DNA of 64,000 bases from Lachnospiraceae bacterium. GTDB taxonomy: Bacteria > Bacillota > Clostridia > Lachnospirales > Lachnospiraceae. Numbering within the stretch: the first letter of the stretch is position 1; every line of letters begins with the position of its first letter. The stretch spans positions 1 to 64,000 of the forward strand of contig JAFTWX010000077.1 of the NCBI GenBank assembly GCA_017465095.1, in the 5' to 3' direction. A program made the translations under genes and the position numbers. Below the pieces are notes generated by a model. It was not told the origin of the DNA. It saw only the letters and a list, made by a program, of their open reading frames with translations, and did not search any database. Shown here in pieces: positions 33,255 through 43,668 of this stretch.

Positions 33255-34184
33255 TCAATTATATTGCGCAGATGCGACCTCAACTTTAGATTCATAGATT
33301 TTATTCTGAAACAGCTTGTCATACTCTCCCAGCTTGTAGTCCTGCCTGTAGATGAGTACATCCTTGTAGCGATTGTTTTTGGTCTTGCATGCCCTTTGTA
33401 CCAGATTGTTTTTTTCCAGATAAGAATCAGGAATCGGCGAAACCCACATGTACGTAGTTGGTACGTTGGCCAAAAGATCAAACTGACTACCTCGTTCATA
33501 GACATAAATCGTCTTTTTCGAGCGCTTTCCACTTTCATCCTCATTGTGCTTTGCATGCGGAATCTCTATATCGCCATGGGATATCTGCATATACTCCTGC
33601 AAATCTTCCACATGAATTTTTTCCTTAGATGCCAACGGATGATTCTTGGACATAACAAGCACATATTCAAATTCCCATATTGTCTGTTGCTCCAACTTGT
33701 TATTTTTCAGTTGGCTCTTGAAATTTTCTTCATCAGATAACTGGTAGCGGATAATTCCCATATTATATCCCCGATCGGCCACATTGGAAATTGTCTGCAA
33801 TGCATTTGTTTCATTGATTGTAATATCCATTCCATGCGGAATTTCCAACCCTGCCACAAACGCAGTAAATCCATTCGCTATATAGCTTCCTCTAGGAATT
33901 GAGATTTTAAAACACGTACTCTGTCCGCCCTTTCTTTCTGAAATTTTCTCCATCTCATTGAGCTGCTCAGTTATTTTTCGGGCATGGTAAAGAAATTCTG
34001 TTCCCTTCTCCGTGACGACCACACCACTGTTTGTTCGTTTAAATATATTATATCCTAAATCATGTTCCAAATCTTTGATTGCTTTACTTAAATTCGGTTG
34101 TGCCATAAATAAATTTTGCGACGCCTGCGAGATTGAACCTGTTCGTTCTACTTCAATTACATAATTCAAATATAATGTATTCAT
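33255..34184 (-). CDS. LysR-type transcriptional regulator
   Basis: This 309-residue protein has an N-terminal winged HTH (SISQASQNLFMAQPNLSKAI) followed by IKDLEHDLGYNIFKRT and a periplasmic-binding-like effector domain. The effector part differs from the well-known subfamilies; the ligand is unknown. The gene lies upstream of the FNT channel on the same strand, so it may regulate formate or nitrite transport. An extended -10 (TGATATAAT) lies about 40 bp before the ATG. Confidence 0.88.
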   Translation of the reverse strand: MNTLYLNYVIEVERTGSISQASQNLFMAQPNLSKAIKDLEHDLGYNIFKRTNSGVVVTEKGTEFLYHARKITEQLNEMEKISERKGGQSTCFKISIPRGSYIANGFTAFVAGLEIPHGMDITINETNALQTISNVADRGYNMGIIRYQLSDEENFKSQLKNNKLEQQTIWEFEYVLVMSKNHPLASKEKIHVEDLQEYMQISHGDIEIPHAKHNEDESGKRSKKTIYVYERGSQFDLLANVPTTYMWVSPIPDSYLEKNNLVQRACKTKNNRYKDVLIYRQDYKLGEYDKLFQNKIYESKVEVASAQYN

Positions 34185-34499
34185 ACTTCCAACCCTTCTA
34201 AGTAATATCGTTATATATTTTTATATATATACCAGTATTATATCACTTTCCGCATAAATTGGGTATATCTTGTTAAATGTGCGGTATATAAAATTATATA
34301 TACCCAATATTTTTTAACACTTTTATGTTTTTCAAAAAATATATGTCCGCATATCCGACATTATATAACGAGGTGATTTTATCTTATATTTTCCTGCGCA
34401 AATCCCGTATAATTTTTCTTGCCCCTTCCCCGCAACTTATATTAAGATAGTAAAAGATACGTTCCAAACAGAAACAAACCAACTCACGGAGACTACTTT
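34185..34499. other. Divergent intergenic region between LysR and AlaX genes
   Basis: This 315-bp A/T-rich stretch has no gene. It holds the LysR extended -10, a pair of inverted 11-mers ATTGGGTATAT (34258-34268) and ATATACCCAAT (34298-34308) separated by 29 bp, and for the plus-strand gene a TATAAT at 34408-34413 with a weak -35. The inverted pair may be a regulator site or a hairpin. Confidence 0.6.
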
Positions 34500-35687
34500 A
34501 TGACAAGAAAATTATTTTATGAAGATATCCATATGACACATTTCAAAGCAACCGTTGTTTCCTGCGAAGCCGTCACTTTGCAGACCGGTTCAAAATCTGC
34601 CGGCGACAAAAAAGAACCTCTCTACCGGTTACTTCTTGACGCCACTGCCTTCTTCCCGGAGGAAGGTGGGCAGTCTGCCGATATCGGAACGATAAACGGG
34701 CAGGACGTGCTCGATGTGCAGATTGAAAATGACTTGATTTATCACATGGTAAAGGAGCCTTTTCCTGTCGGTGAAACCGTTGAAGGACATGTAGACTGGC
34801 AGCAGCGTTTTGACTTTATGCAACAGCATTCCGGCGAACATATTCTCTCCGGAATCATACATACACGCTTTGGCTACAACAATGTTGGTTTTCATCTGAG
34901 CACACGCGAAGTCACAATGGACTTTGACGGAATTCTCACAGGTAAGCAGCTTCGCGACATTGAACATGAAGCCAACCGGGTTATCTGGCTCAATCTTCCG
35001 ATTGAAATCAGTTATCCGACCGGCGATGAGTTGTCCGCACTGGATTACCGCAGCAAAATCGAAATCGACGGTCAGGTGCGTATCGTCACAATTCCCGGTG
35101 TCGATGTCTGTGCATGCTGTGCACCCCATACGGAAACTACAGGCCAAATCGGTCTGATAAAAATTGTCAGTGCCGGGAGCTATAAGGGCGGCGTTCGCCT
35201 TACCATTCTCTGCGGCGAACGCGCACTCAATGATTATTACGAAAAACACCAAAGCATTACTTCCATCGCCCAATCCATGTCGGTCAAACAGGAACAGGCC
35301 GTGGAAGCTTTTGAGAAACTGAAAACCGAAAATCTGTCTCTCAAAGAAACTGCAAATACATTACAGTCAAAATGTCTATCCATGGCACTGGATGCGCTTC
35401 CTGCACCATCCGAGTCTGCACACGCTGTTCTTTTTACGGACATTACAGACAATATCGCCATCCGAAATGCTGTCAATGACCTGACCGGACGCTATGAAGG
35501 CTACTGTGCCATCTTCTCCGGCTCCGAAAACAATTACCGGTTCATTGTCGGAAGCAAGCACTTGGATTGCAATGAAATCGCCCAAAAACTCCGCACCGGC
35601 CTCGGTGCCAAATGCGGCGGAAATGCACTCATGATCCAGGGAAGTGTCGGGGGCGAAAAAAGAGAGATTACCCGGTTATTTCATTAA
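34500..35687 (+). CDS. Alanyl-tRNA editing protein, AlaX-L type (DHHA1 domain)
   Basis: This 395-residue stand-alone protein hydrolyses mischarged tRNA-Ala, usually Ser-tRNA-Ala or Gly-tRNA-Ala. Zinc ligands are visible in QQHSGEHILSG (HxxxH) and VCACCAPHTETTGQIG (CxxCaPH pattern), which matches the editing domain of AlaRS. A C-terminal DHHA1-like part (LRTGLGAKCGGNALMIQGS) makes it the long AlaX form. The ATG at 34500 follows GGAGACT. A terminator follows. Confidence 0.9.
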   Translation: MTRKLFYEDIHMTHFKATVVSCEAVTLQTGSKSAGDKKEPLYRLLLDATAFFPEEGGQSADIGTINGQDVLDVQIENDLIYHMVKEPFPVGETVEGHVDWQQRFDFMQQHSGEHILSGIIHTRFGYNNVGFHLSTREVTMDFDGILTGKQLRDIEHEANRVIWLNLPIEISYPTGDELSALDYRSKIEIDGQVRIVTIPGVDVCACCAPHTETTGQIGLIKIVSAGSYKGGVRLTILCGERALNDYYEKHQSITSIAQSMSVKQEQAVEAFEKLKTENLSLKETANTLQSKCLSMALDALPAPSESAHAVLFTDITDNIAIRNAVNDLTGRYEGYCAIFSGSENNYRFIVGSKHLDCNEIAQKLRTGLGAKCGGNALMIQGSVGGEKREITRLFH

Positions 35688-35695
35688 AAACAGAA

Positions 35696-35733
35696 AGTCC
35701 TGCCGATGCCTCAGCATCCGACAGGACTTTTTT
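35696..35733 (+). terminator. Terminator after the AlaX gene
   Basis: AGTCCTG pairs with CAGGACT (35696-35702 and 35722-35728), with further inner pairing CGATGC/GCATCCG, and a run of T follows. It separates the plus-strand gene from the converging Rpn gene. Confidence 0.9.
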
Positions 35734-35743
35734 ACATGATTCA

Positions 35744-36682
35744 CTATTTATCCATATATTGATTCTTCTCCCGCACTAACCGCTCTGCTGTCGCATCGTC
35801 CAATCCGGCAAGTTGTTGTGCCCGCTTTGGCTCCATCCCATCTTCAAGCATGTTATAAAAAATTACACTCTGTGCTTCTGCTTTTCCATCCTCAAATCCA
35901 TCACGGTATTTTACTTTATCATATTCATCAATATCCACATCATACAAAATCATCTCCAACGCCTCCTTTTTCTGTTTTACGAAAAAATCTGCCAGCACAT
36001 CTTCTTCAATACACTCATCGATTGCCTTGCGCGCAGCCTCTTCCAATGACATTATTTTTTCGTAACAGCGTATTTTCTCCACATAAATCATATAATCCCT
36101 GAGCGGTTTACATGCTTCTTTTAATTCCTCGTTATAACCCGGATTGATATTAAGCTGTAACACCTTTAATTCCAAATCCGGCACAGCACCTTCCATTTTC
36201 GGATAATACAATTCCGAAAGACGAAGCAGTTTCCGTTCCGGTTGTGACGCTTTACCATTGTATAGTGTTACAAAAAATGGGAGCGGAACCCTGATTGCTT
36301 TGGAAGAATAGATTTCTGCCTTCCCTACTATCCCTTCATACTGTCGCGCCACATAGAAAAGATCTCGCAATGGCATATTGGGATTCACTGTCGACTGGTG
36401 TTCCACCATGTACAGGCGTTCATCCACCAAAATCGATACATCATTTTTGACATTAAGGTATACCGCATTTTCCAAAGTCACTATATCTATTTTCTTCGAA
36501 TCCGTATAATCTCTTCCGCTGATTGCATTGTAGAGCTGCAGCGCCCTCTCTCTATCATGAAAAATCATTGCAAAGACGGAAGCTTTATGATCCCTTCGAA
36601 TTCTTTTGTCCTTCCGCCACTTTCTGAGTTTTCTGTTCACTATCTCAGCCGTAGACTTCTTTTTCTTCTGTTTGATAATCAT
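35744..36682 (-). CDS. Rpn family recombination-promoting nuclease / PD-(D/E)XK transposase-like protein
   Basis: This 312-residue protein belongs to the Rpn/YhgA-like group (PD-(D/E)XK nuclease fold). The N-terminus is very basic (KQKKKKSTAEIVNRKLRKW). The nuclease segment shows DVSILVDERLYMVEHQST, with an acidic residue and E-x-Q at the expected spacing. The C-terminus holds the EDGKAEAQSVIFYNML and LVREKNQYMD stretches often seen in this family. Such genes act in DNA transfer or recombination in a few tested cases. No inverted terminal repeats were seen around it. Confidence 0.82.
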   Translation of the reverse strand: MIIKQKKKKSTAEIVNRKLRKWRKDKRIRRDHKASVFAMIFHDRERALQLYNAISGRDYTDSKKIDIVTLENAVYLNVKNDVSILVDERLYMVEHQSTVNPNMPLRDLFYVARQYEGIVGKAEIYSSKAIRVPLPFFVTLYNGKASQPERKLLRLSELYYPKMEGAVPDLELKVLQLNINPGYNEELKEACKPLRDYMIYVEKIRCYEKIMSLEEAARKAIDECIEEDVLADFFVKQKKEALEMILYDVDIDEYDKVKYRDGFEDGKAEAQSVIFYNMLEDGMEPKRAQQLAGLDDATAERLVREKNQYMDK

Positions 36683-36947
36683 TGTCCTCCTATCCGGCAG
36701 AGTAATGAAATATCACACAGTCCGAAACAACTCATCCGCAATCTGTATACTCTTTCATTCAACTGCCTTTATGAAATTAGATTTGAAATAAAAGCAATTG
36801 AGATCTTGAATGTTCAGAATTGATACAGACGGCGAACGCCAAAGATTTCAGATATGCTTTTGGTATATTCATTGTATCTGTGAAAAATACAAAAAGCAAT
36901 CCCCGTATTTTAGGTGTTTTTGGATTCAGAATTTGTAAATATTGCAC
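36683..36947. other. Intergenic stretch with no gene seen
   Basis: About 265 bp between the Rpn nuclease start and the ribF terminator. Short frames exist but none has a ribosome site or protein-like content. No promoter strong enough to report was found. Confidence 0.5.
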
Positions 36948-36984
36948 AAAAAAGGCCCGGTGCACATATGCCTCCGGGCCTTTT
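36948..36984 (-). terminator. Terminator of the rimP-to-ribF operon
   Basis: A perfect 11-bp stem AAAAGGCCCGG / CCGGGCCTTTT with a 13-nt loop is followed on the minus strand by T6. It lies 18 bp after the ribF stop codon. Confidence 0.93.
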
Positions 36985-37002
36985 GAATTTCCGCTGGATA
37001 TT

Positions 37003-37935
37003 CTATATTCCAAAGTATTCTTTTCCTTTTTTTACATCGGCTGCTATGGCCGCTTTCAGCGCGTCAAGATTTTCAAACTTCTTCTCTCCCCGCTCATAAT
37101 GGTGAAGATGCACAACAATATCTTTCTCATAAATATCTTCATCAAAATCATAAATGTAAGTTTCGACTCCCAATCGGTTCGCAGCTCCGTCCGGCGACTC
37201 CACGGTCGGTTTGTAACCGATGTTTGTCACTCCGTAAAATGTCTGCTGTCCGTAAGTCACAGTAGAAAAATACACACCGCCCGGCGGCATAATCTTCTGT
37301 GATTGCGGGTGAAGATTAACCGTCGGCATTCCCAGCTTGTGTCCGATGCGATTTCCGCGCTCCACTCTTCCGCTGATAAAAAACGGCTCGTCCATAAGCT
37401 CCGTTACAAGCTCCATATTGCCCTGCTCCACTTCACTTCGCACATAAGTAGAACTTATATCTCTTCCATTGTGGCAGAGTTTTGATATGATGCGAACCTG
37501 CACACCGCGGGCGGAAGCTATCTCACGAAGAAGCTTCGCATTGCCCGCACCGCGGTTTCCAAAAGACACATCCTCCCCCGCCGCAATAAATCGGGCATTC
37601 ATCTTATCCAAAAGAAATTGGTTTACATAATCTTCCGGTGCAATTGCTGCTGTTTCTTTGCAGAACGGATATTCCACGAGATAGTCAATCCCCATCTGCT
37701 CAAAAGCAATGCGCTTTTCTTCCCGCGTCATCAGTTCCCTGACTCCGTCTCCCTGAAAAAAAACGGCCGGTGACGGATCAAAAGTAAACACCGCAGTCTT
37801 AAGTCCGAGCTTTTTTGCATCAAAGATTTCCCGCAGTAAACGCTTATGTCCTCTGTGTATGCCATCGAACTTTCCGATGGCTACCGCACAGCCTTCTTCA
37901 ATTTTAAAATCGGTTGTCTGACAAATTAATTCCAT
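37003..37935 (-). CDS. ribF: Bifunctional riboflavin kinase / FAD synthetase
   Basis: This 310-residue enzyme turns riboflavin into FMN and then FAD. The N-terminal nucleotidyltransferase part shows IGKFDGIHRGHKRLL and FTFDPSPAVFF. The C-terminal kinase part shows RGNRIGHKLGMPTVNL and GGVYFSTV. It is the last gene of the rimP operon, directly after truB. No FMN riboswitch is present, consistent with a mid-operon location. Confidence 0.96.
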   Translation of the reverse strand: MELICQTTDFKIEEGCAVAIGKFDGIHRGHKRLLREIFDAKKLGLKTAVFTFDPSPAVFFQGDGVRELMTREEKRIAFEQMGIDYLVEYPFCKETAAIAPEDYVNQFLLDKMNARFIAAGEDVSFGNRGAGNAKLLREIASARGVQVRIISKLCHNGRDISSTYVRSEVEQGNMELVTELMDEPFFISGRVERGNRIGHKLGMPTVNLHPQSQKIMPPGGVYFSTVTYGQQTFYGVTNIGYKPTVESPDGAANRLGVETYIYDFDEDIYEKDIVVHLHHYERGEKKFENLDALKAAIAADVKKGKEYFGI

Positions 37936-37936
37936 A

Positions 37937-38887
37937 CTAAAAATATTCTTTCCCGTACTTTTCTTTCAAAGCCTCTTTATCAAGAAACATCTTATACGGT
38001 TTGAAACGTCTGCGTTCCGGATCGAACACATATATCCCGTAAAAAATGCCATCTTCATTGTAAATCCGAATCTGCGACGGCGTTTTTTTATCCTCGCCAT
38101 AGAACTCCACTCTCGGCTCATACATCCTCGGATACAAACTGTTTCCGTTATCAATCACCTTGCGGAACTCGTTTTTTACCGTTACAGCCGGAAGATGTAA
38201 AAACACCTCATCCACCGGATACAAAATCTCTTCCAGTCTCTGTTCATCACGCATCTGCTCAATCTGATCCAGCGTCAATGCATCCGCAACCCCCAAACGG
38301 TCCACGCGCGTTCGAAGAAGACTTTCCATGGCTCCTCCGCATCCGGCCTTCTCTCCGATATCCTGACACAAAGTACGAATATAGGTGCCTTTGGAACAAT
38401 CCACTCGAAAACGCACAAGCGGAAGCTTCACTTCCAAAATTTCAAGTTCATAAATTTCGATTTCCCTCGCTTTGCGCTCTACTTCTATTCCTTCCCGGGC
38501 TAAATCCACAAGTTTACGTCCGTCCACTTTCAATGCCGAATACATGGGCGGAACCTGCATAATTTTCCCTTTAAAGGTTGACATAATATTTATTATGTCA
38601 TCTTCCGAGACTGTAACCGGTGCTTCGGACAGCACAGTTCCGGTCATATCCTGGGTATCGGTTGTCACTCCGAGCCGGAGGACTGCTTCATATTCTTTTG
38701 TCTTGTCGGTCAAAAGATCACAAAGTCTGGTTGCATTGCCCAAACATACAGGAAGCACACCCTCTGCCTGTGGATCAAGCGTTCCGGTGTGCCCTATTTT
38801 TTTCTGTCTGAGAATTCCGCGCAGCTTTGCTACCACATCGTGTGAGGTATATCCTTTTTCCTTATACACGTTTATGATACCGTTCAT
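37937..38887 (-). CDS. truB: tRNA pseudouridine(55) synthase
   Basis: This 316-residue enzyme makes the universal pseudouridine of the T-loop. The catalytic aspartate lies in IGHTGTLDPQAEGVLPVCLG, followed by KEYEAVLRLGVTTDTQDMTG. The C-terminal PUA-type region is present. Its start overlaps the nrnA stop by 4 bp, and ribF follows 1 bp after it. Confidence 0.97.
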   Translation of the reverse strand: MNGIINVYKEKGYTSHDVVAKLRGILRQKKIGHTGTLDPQAEGVLPVCLGNATRLCDLLTDKTKEYEAVLRLGVTTDTQDMTGTVLSEAPVTVSEDDIINIMSTFKGKIMQVPPMYSALKVDGRKLVDLAREGIEVERKAREIEIYELEILEVKLPLVRFRVDCSKGTYIRTLCQDIGEKAGCGGAMESLLRTRVDRLGVADALTLDQIEQMRDEQRLEEILYPVDEVFLHLPAVTVKNEFRKVIDNGNSLYPRMYEPRVEFYGEDKKTPSQIRIYNEDGIFYGIYVFDPERRRFKPYKMFLDKEALKEKYGKEYF

Positions 38888-39858
38888 CTGCCATCCTCCA
38901 TCTGAAGAGCCAGCTGCTCCGTCAGATTTTTTACGATTTCTTCATAACTGCCGTCGATATTGCATCCAGCTGCACGCACATGCCCGCCACCGCCGAAATA
39001 TGCGGAAACTTTGGACACATCAATATCATCCGTGCATGAACGCATACTGACTTTGTAGGAATTTTCTCCCACCTCATAAATATAAACCGCCACATCGACA
39101 CCTTTTACGATGCGCAGCTGATTGACAATTCCGGACAAATCTTTTTTATCCGCTCCGTATTCCCGAAGCGTCGCAAGATCCGTCATGGACACCATCACTC
39201 TTCCGTTCATGAGTGTATATGCATCCATCAGTGCCTTGCCCAGAAGTTTTGACTGCACCTGGGTCTTTTCATAAAAGGTTTCATCAATGAGCTTCGGAAA
39301 ATCAAATCCATAAGAAATCAAATCCGCCACAATCCGCAAGGTCTTCGGAGATGTATTGGAATACTGCATCACACCGCTGTCATGAATGATACCGATATAA
39401 AGGGTCTGCGCCATTTCCCTGTCGATGAGTTTTTTATATTCCTCTTTCTGCGCGATTAACCCATATACCACCTCCGCTGCCGAGCTGGCATCCGGAACAA
39501 TGTGGTCTACATCACATCCGCCGTGGTTGCTGATATGGTGGTCAATGTTAATTACTTTTTTCGCCGTCTCGATGTATCGGATTGCTTCCCCGCAACGGTC
39601 CGGTACCGTGTCAGCCACAATCATGACATCGTATACCTTTTCCGCCGAATAATCCGTTATGATTTCGGAAACACCACAGACAAAATCAAAAATCGCCGGC
39701 GGCTGTTCTAACATAACCTCAATCTGCGCCTGTGGAAAAACTTTCTTCAAAAACTGCCACAAGGCCATGACAGAACCTACACAATCACCGTCCGGATTTA
39801 CGTGTCCGGTGATTCCGATTCGGGACGCCCCCATACACTCTTGTACAATATCTATCAT
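38884..39858 (-). CDS. nrnA: DHH/DHHA1 phosphoesterase, NrnA-like oligoribonuclease
   Basis: This 324-residue protein has the DHH motifs GHVNPDGDCVGSV, VADTVPDRCG and NIDHHISNHGG, and the DHHA1 glycine motif in YFGGGGHVRAAGCNI. NrnA enzymes degrade short RNAs and pAp. It sits in the usual Firmicute place between rbfA and truB. Whether it also acts on cyclic dinucleotide products cannot be told from sequence. Confidence 0.9.
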   Translation of the reverse strand: MIDIVQECMGASRIGITGHVNPDGDCVGSVMALWQFLKKVFPQAQIEVMLEQPPAIFDFVCGVSEIITDYSAEKVYDVMIVADTVPDRCGEAIRYIETAKKVINIDHHISNHGGCDVDHIVPDASSAAEVVYGLIAQKEEYKKLIDREMAQTLYIGIIHDSGVMQYSNTSPKTLRIVADLISYGFDFPKLIDETFYEKTQVQSKLLGKALMDAYTLMNGRVMVSMTDLATLREYGADKKDLSGIVNQLRIVKGVDVAVYIYEVGENSYKVSMRSCTDDIDVSKVSAYFGGGGHVRAAGCNIDGSYEEIVKNLTEQLALQMEDGR

Positions 39859-39866
39859 AGTTCTAC

Positions 39867-40262
39867 CTATTCTTCCCCGTCTGCAACAATCTCCTGCTCA
39901 TCGCGCACAAGATTTTTGTTTACCTCATCAATCTTCTTTGACATGCTCACACCGTAAGCAATGGACTGGTCCATAATAAATGTGATCTGCGGAGTGTTTC
40001 GAAGATTGATTTTCTTTGCAAGCTTGGAACGGATAAATCCTTCTGCACTTGTCAGTCCTGCAAGGGTATCGGCAATCTTCTGCTCATCTCCGAACACCGA
40101 AATCCATGCCTTGCATGTTTTCAAATCCGGAGCCACTTCCACTGCAACTACACTTGTCAACTCGCTGATCCGCGGATCTTTGATTTCTCCGCGGATAATA
40201 TCAGCAAGTGCACGCATAACTTCACCGTTGATACGGGTATTTTTTACACTGTTTTTTCTCAT
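39867..40262 (-). CDS. rbfA: Ribosome-binding factor A
   Basis: This 131-residue KH-fold protein supports 30S maturation near the 5' end of 16S rRNA. Family stretches are NSVKNTRINGEVMRAL, DIIRGEIKDPRI and LAKKINLRNTPQITFIMD. It follows infB by 8 bp and precedes nrnA. Confidence 0.95.
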   Translation of the reverse strand: MRKNSVKNTRINGEVMRALADIIRGEIKDPRISELTSVVAVEVAPDLKTCKAWISVFGDEQKIADTLAGLTSAEGFIRSKLAKKINLRNTPQITFIMDQSIAYGVSMSKKIDEVNKNLVRDEQEIVADGEE

Positions 40263-40270
40263 AATATTTC

Positions 40271-43054
40271 CTATCTTGGTACTTCTACCATAATATAAGC
40301 TTCTACAATATCAAGCTCCTGCATCTGGTCAAATCCTTCAAATACAAGACCGCACTCAAATCCGGCTTTTACTTCCTTCACGTCATCCTTGAAACGTTTC
40401 AGTGATGCAAGTTCACCTTCGAAAATCTGCTCGCCTTCTCTTGTAATACGCACCTTACATCCTCTCTGGAACATACCGTCAAGCACATAAGAACCTGCAA
40501 TATTTCCGATTGCGGACGCCTTGAAGATCTGTCTTACTTCCGCGTGACCGATTACTTTTTCCTCGAAGACCGGATCCAGCATACCCTTCATGGCAGCTTC
40601 CACATCCTCGATTGCCTGATAAATAACTTTGTAAAGTCTGACATCCACGCCCTCGCGCTCTGCTGTCGCCTTTGCCATTGCATCCGGTCTTACATTGAAA
40701 CCAATGATAATTGCCTGGGATGCACTCGCCAGGATAACGTCAGACTCGTTGATGGCACCTACACCGCCGTGGATACATTTCACGACTACTTCCTCGTTGG
40801 AAAGTTTCAGAAGACTCTGTTTTACCGCTTCCACACTACCCTGAACGTCAGCCTTGATAATCAGGTTGAGTTCTTTCAGGTTACCTGCCTGAATCTGTGT
40901 AAAGAGATCGTCCAGAGACATCTTACTCTTAGTCTCTTCCAGTTTCTTCACTTTATTCTGTGCCACGAATGTTTCTGCAAAATTCTTGGCTGTCTTATCA
41001 TTTTCATGAGCAATAAGGATTTCTCCTGCATTCGGCACATCGGAGAGACCTAAAATCTCAACCGGTGTACAAGGACCTGCTTCTTTTACACGGCGACCCT
41101 TGTCATCCACCATAGCTCTTACTTTACCGTGTGCTGCTCCGGCAGATACGAAATCTCCCACATGAAGAGTTCCCTTCTGCACAAGAACTGTCGCAACCGG
41201 ACCACGTCCTTTGTCAAGCTCAGCTTCCACAACAAGACCTCTTGCACGTCTGTTCGGATTTGCTTTGAGTTCGAGAATTTCTGCTGTAAGAAGAATCGTC
41301 TCAAGGAGTGTATCGATACCTTCTCCTGTCTTCGCAGAAACCGGAACAAATTCGGTCGTTCCGCCCCAATCGGCAGGAATCAGTTCATACTCTGTCAGCT
41401 CCTGTTTTACACGGTCGATGTTGGCACTTGGTTTATCCATCTTGTTGACAGCAACTACAATTTCGATACCTGCTGCTTTCGCATGGTTAATCGCCTCTAC
41501 TGTCTGTGGCATTACACCGTCATCCGCTGCAACTACAAGAATTGCAATATCCGTAGAGTTGGCTCCGCGCATACGCATCGCCGTAAACGCTTCATGACCG
41601 GGTGTATCAAGGAATGTAATTTTCTGATCATTGATCGTAACTGTATAAGCACCGATGTGCTGTGTGATACCTCCGGCCTCACGGTCTGTTACATTTGTCT
41701 CACGGATAGCATCCAAAAGGGATGTTTTACCGTGGTCAACGTGACCCATAACACAGATAACCGGTGGTCTTGCAACTAAATCTTCCGGATTTTCATCTTC
41801 TTCCTTCAGAAGTTCTTCGATGACATCCACCTGAACTTCCTTCTCACAGATAATTTCATATTCAATCGCAATTTCTTCTGCAGTCTCAAATTCCACTTCC
41901 TGGTTAACTGTCACAATCTTGCCCTGCATAAACAGCTTCTTCACAATAGCGGAAGGCTGAATTTTCATCTTATCTGCCAGATCTTTGATTGTGATAGTCT
42001 CCGGAATGGTAATTACCTTGATCTGCTCCTCAGGAGGAGTCTCTTTCTTCTCCGGTTTAATAAAGCGTCCTGCTTTATTTTTATTTTTCATCATCATCTC
42101 GTTATCATCTTCGTAGATGTGATCTTTTTTACTTCTCTTATCTCTGTCCTGATTATTGCGTCTCTTCTCATCGTCGCGATGCTTTTCCTGTTCCTTTATC
42201 GGACTTTCCGGAATGAACGCATTCTTACCGCCCTGATTTTTGCGCGGTCCACCCTGCGATCTGCCATCGCCATACGAGCCGCGTTCGTTACCGCCGTAAG
42301 GTCTTGAATTGCCGCTACGACCCTGAGAATCACCATTACCCTGGCCACCACGGTTAAAACCGCCACCACTCTGTCTGTCAGAGTAGCTTCTGTTTTCTCT
42401 TCCTTCATTGTTGCCACCCTTTCCGTACTGCGGTTTTCTGTCTCTGTCGTTGAAGCGTTTCTGTCCGTCGCCTCTTCTGTCACCGCCCTGAGCCTGGACT
42501 ACTTCCGGTGTTCTCTCTGTCTGAACTGCCGTATTCTCTGCAGTCTCCGGTTTTGCCTTCGGTTTTCCCTGATTCATCGGCTGCGGCTTCGGTGTCGGTG
42601 TAATCGCTACCGGTTTGATTACCGGCTTCGGCAATGGTCTGTAAGGCTGAGAAGCGTTGTTGTTTCGCTGTCCATAACCGTTTCTGTCACCGCCCTGTCC
42701 CTGCGGACGATTGTTTCCGCCGCCCTGCGGACGCTTTGGTCCCATGCTGCTGTTCTGCGGATTGCTGACAAAAATAATGCTTTTCTTCTTTTTCGGCGCC
42801 TCTGTCTTCGGAGTCTCCGCCTTCGGTGCTTCCGCCTTTGGAGCTTCTGCCTTTGGAGCTTCTGCCTTTGGAGCTTCCGCCTTTGGTGCTTCTGCTTTCT
42901 TTCCGAAGTTTGCTCTCACCGCCTGCGCTGCTTCTTCATCTACGCCGGAATCGCTTCTTTTTACTTCGATTCCCTTCGTTGCCAGAAATCCTTTTACGTC
43001 ATCGTTTGATATATTTAACTCTTCTGCAAGTTCACGTACTTTAATTTTCGCCAT
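40271..43054 (-). CDS. infB: Translation initiation factor IF-2
   Basis: This 927-residue GTPase brings initiator tRNA to the ribosome. The N-terminal helical domain ([19 protein letters not shown]) is followed by a low-complexity stretch of about six EAPKA units and a long Gly/Arg/Asn-rich disordered region up to about residue 330. The G domain shows G1 [24 protein letters not shown] and [10 protein letters not shown]. The C-terminal domains are intact ([11 protein letters not shown] and GHAEVRQIF). The disordered part is long, as is common in Clostridia. Confidence 0.97.
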   Translation of the reverse strand: MAKIKVRELAEELNISNDDVKGFLATKGIEVKRSDSGVDEEAAQAVRANFGKKAEAPKAEAPKAEAPKAEAPKAEAPKAETPKTEAPKKKKSIIFVSNPQNSSMGPKRPQGGGNNRPQGQGGDRNGYGQRNNNASQPYRPLPKPVIKPVAITPTPKPQPMNQGKPKAKPETAENTAVQTERTPEVVQAQGGDRRGDGQKRFNDRDRKPQYGKGGNNEGRENRSYSDRQSGGGFNRGGQGNGDSQGRSGNSRPYGGNERGSYGDGRSQGGPRKNQGGKNAFIPESPIKEQEKHRDDEKRRNNQDRDKRSKKDHIYEDDNEMMMKNKNKAGRFIKPEKKETPPEEQIKVITIPETITIKDLADKMKIQPSAIVKKLFMQGKIVTVNQEVEFETAEEIAIEYEIICEKEVQVDVIEELLKEEDENPEDLVARPPVICVMGHVDHGKTSLLDAIRETNVTDREAGGITQHIGAYTVTINDQKITFLDTPGHEAFTAMRMRGANSTDIAILVVAADDGVMPQTVEAINHAKAAGIEIVVAVNKMDKPSANIDRVKQELTEYELIPADWGGTTEFVPVSAKTGEGIDTLLETILLTAEILELKANPNRRARGLVVEAELDKGRGPVATVLVQKGTLHVGDFVSAGAAHGKVRAMVDDKGRRVKEAGPCTPVEILGLSDVPNAGEILIAHENDKTAKNFAETFVAQNKVKKLEETKSKMSLDDLFTQIQAGNLKELNLIIKADVQGSVEAVKQSLLKLSNEEVVVKCIHGGVGAINESDVILASASQAIIIGFNVRPDAMAKATAEREGVDVRLYKVIYQAIEDVEAAMKGMLDPVFEEKVIGHAEVRQIFKASAIGNIAGSYVLDGMFQRGCKVRITREGEQIFEGELASLKRFKDDVKEVKAGFECGLVFEGFDQMQELDIVEAYIMVEVPR

Positions 43055-43068
43055 CTTACTACCTCCGT

Positions 43069-43410
43069 CTAATTTTGTGTCTCGTCAAGCAATTTACAGA
43101 TCGACTGCGCGAATCCGAAATCTGTCACTGCGAGAGATGCTCTCATTTCTTTTCCCATGGCATGGCCGAGTTCATCCTTACTGCCGAACACATAACACGG
43201 GACCTCATAGAAACTGCTTTTATCTTTAAAAAGTTTCTTTGTGTTATCCGATGCATCCTCCGCAACGATTACCAGTTCCGCCTGAAATGACTTCACTGAC
43301 TTCTCGGTTGCAAATTCTCCGCTGACTGTTTTTCCCGCTCTTGTCGCAAGACCGATCATGGAAAATATCTTTTTTTTCACTGGATCTGTATTATTCAATG
43401 TTTCCCTCAT
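43069..43410 (-). CDS. L7Ae-like ribosomal / K-turn-binding protein YlxQ
   Basis: This 113-residue protein has the L7Ae fold ([36 protein letters not shown] and [14 protein letters not shown]). Such YlxQ proteins bind kink-turn RNA in other Firmicutes. It overlaps the end of ylxR by 20 bp and is in its usual place between nusA and infB. Confidence 0.9.
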   Translation of the reverse strand: MRETLNNTDPVKKKIFSMIGLATRAGKTVSGEFATEKSVKSFQAELVIVAEDASDNTKKLFKDKSSFYEVPCYVFGSKDELGHAMGKEMRASLAVTDFGFAQSICKLLDETQN

Positions 43411-43660
43411 ACTCCTTTTGAAGTTTTTCGTAAATCGACTTGTCGATACTCATTTTGAAAGAGCGCTCCAATCCCTTGCTTTTTACAGCTTTCTGCAAAC
43501 ATTCTTCCTGTTTGCAAAGATAAGCACCTCTTCCGTTTTTCTTTCCGGTTAAATCCAGAACAATCTCGTCTTCCGGTGTTTTGATGACACGCATCATTTC
43601 TTTTTTTGCCTTCATCTCTCCACAGCCGACGCATTGTCTGAGTGGTATTTTTTTACCCAT
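43391..43660 (-). CDS. YlxR-type RNA-binding protein (RNase P modulator family)
   Basis: This 89-residue protein shows the family signature PLRQCVGCGEMKAKKEMMRV with the CVGC pair and then NGRGAYLCKQEECLQKAV. YlxR (DUF448) proteins have been described as RNase P modulators in Firmicutes. It lies between nusA and ylxQ as expected. Confidence 0.92.
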   Translation of the reverse strand: MGKKIPLRQCVGCGEMKAKKEMMRVIKTPEDEIVLDLTGKKNGRGAYLCKQEECLQKAVKSKGLERSFKMSIDKSIYEKLQKEYEGNIE

Positions 43661-43668
43661 ATAAACCT

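Noticed and set aside
35744..36682. Complete insertion sequence around the Rpn gene
   Set aside because: No terminal inverted repeats or target-site duplications were seen, and Rpn genes are often stable chromosomal genes.
36777..37013. A 78-residue minus-strand frame between ribF and the Rpn gene
   Set aside because: It runs through the strong ribF terminator and has no ribosome site.
37003..37935. FMN riboswitch before ribF
   Set aside because: ribF follows truB by one base, leaving no leader for a riboswitch.
42800..42900. EAPKA repeats in infB as a mobile or foreign element
   Set aside because: Low-complexity Ala/Pro/Lys stretches are normal in the N-terminal linker of IF-2.
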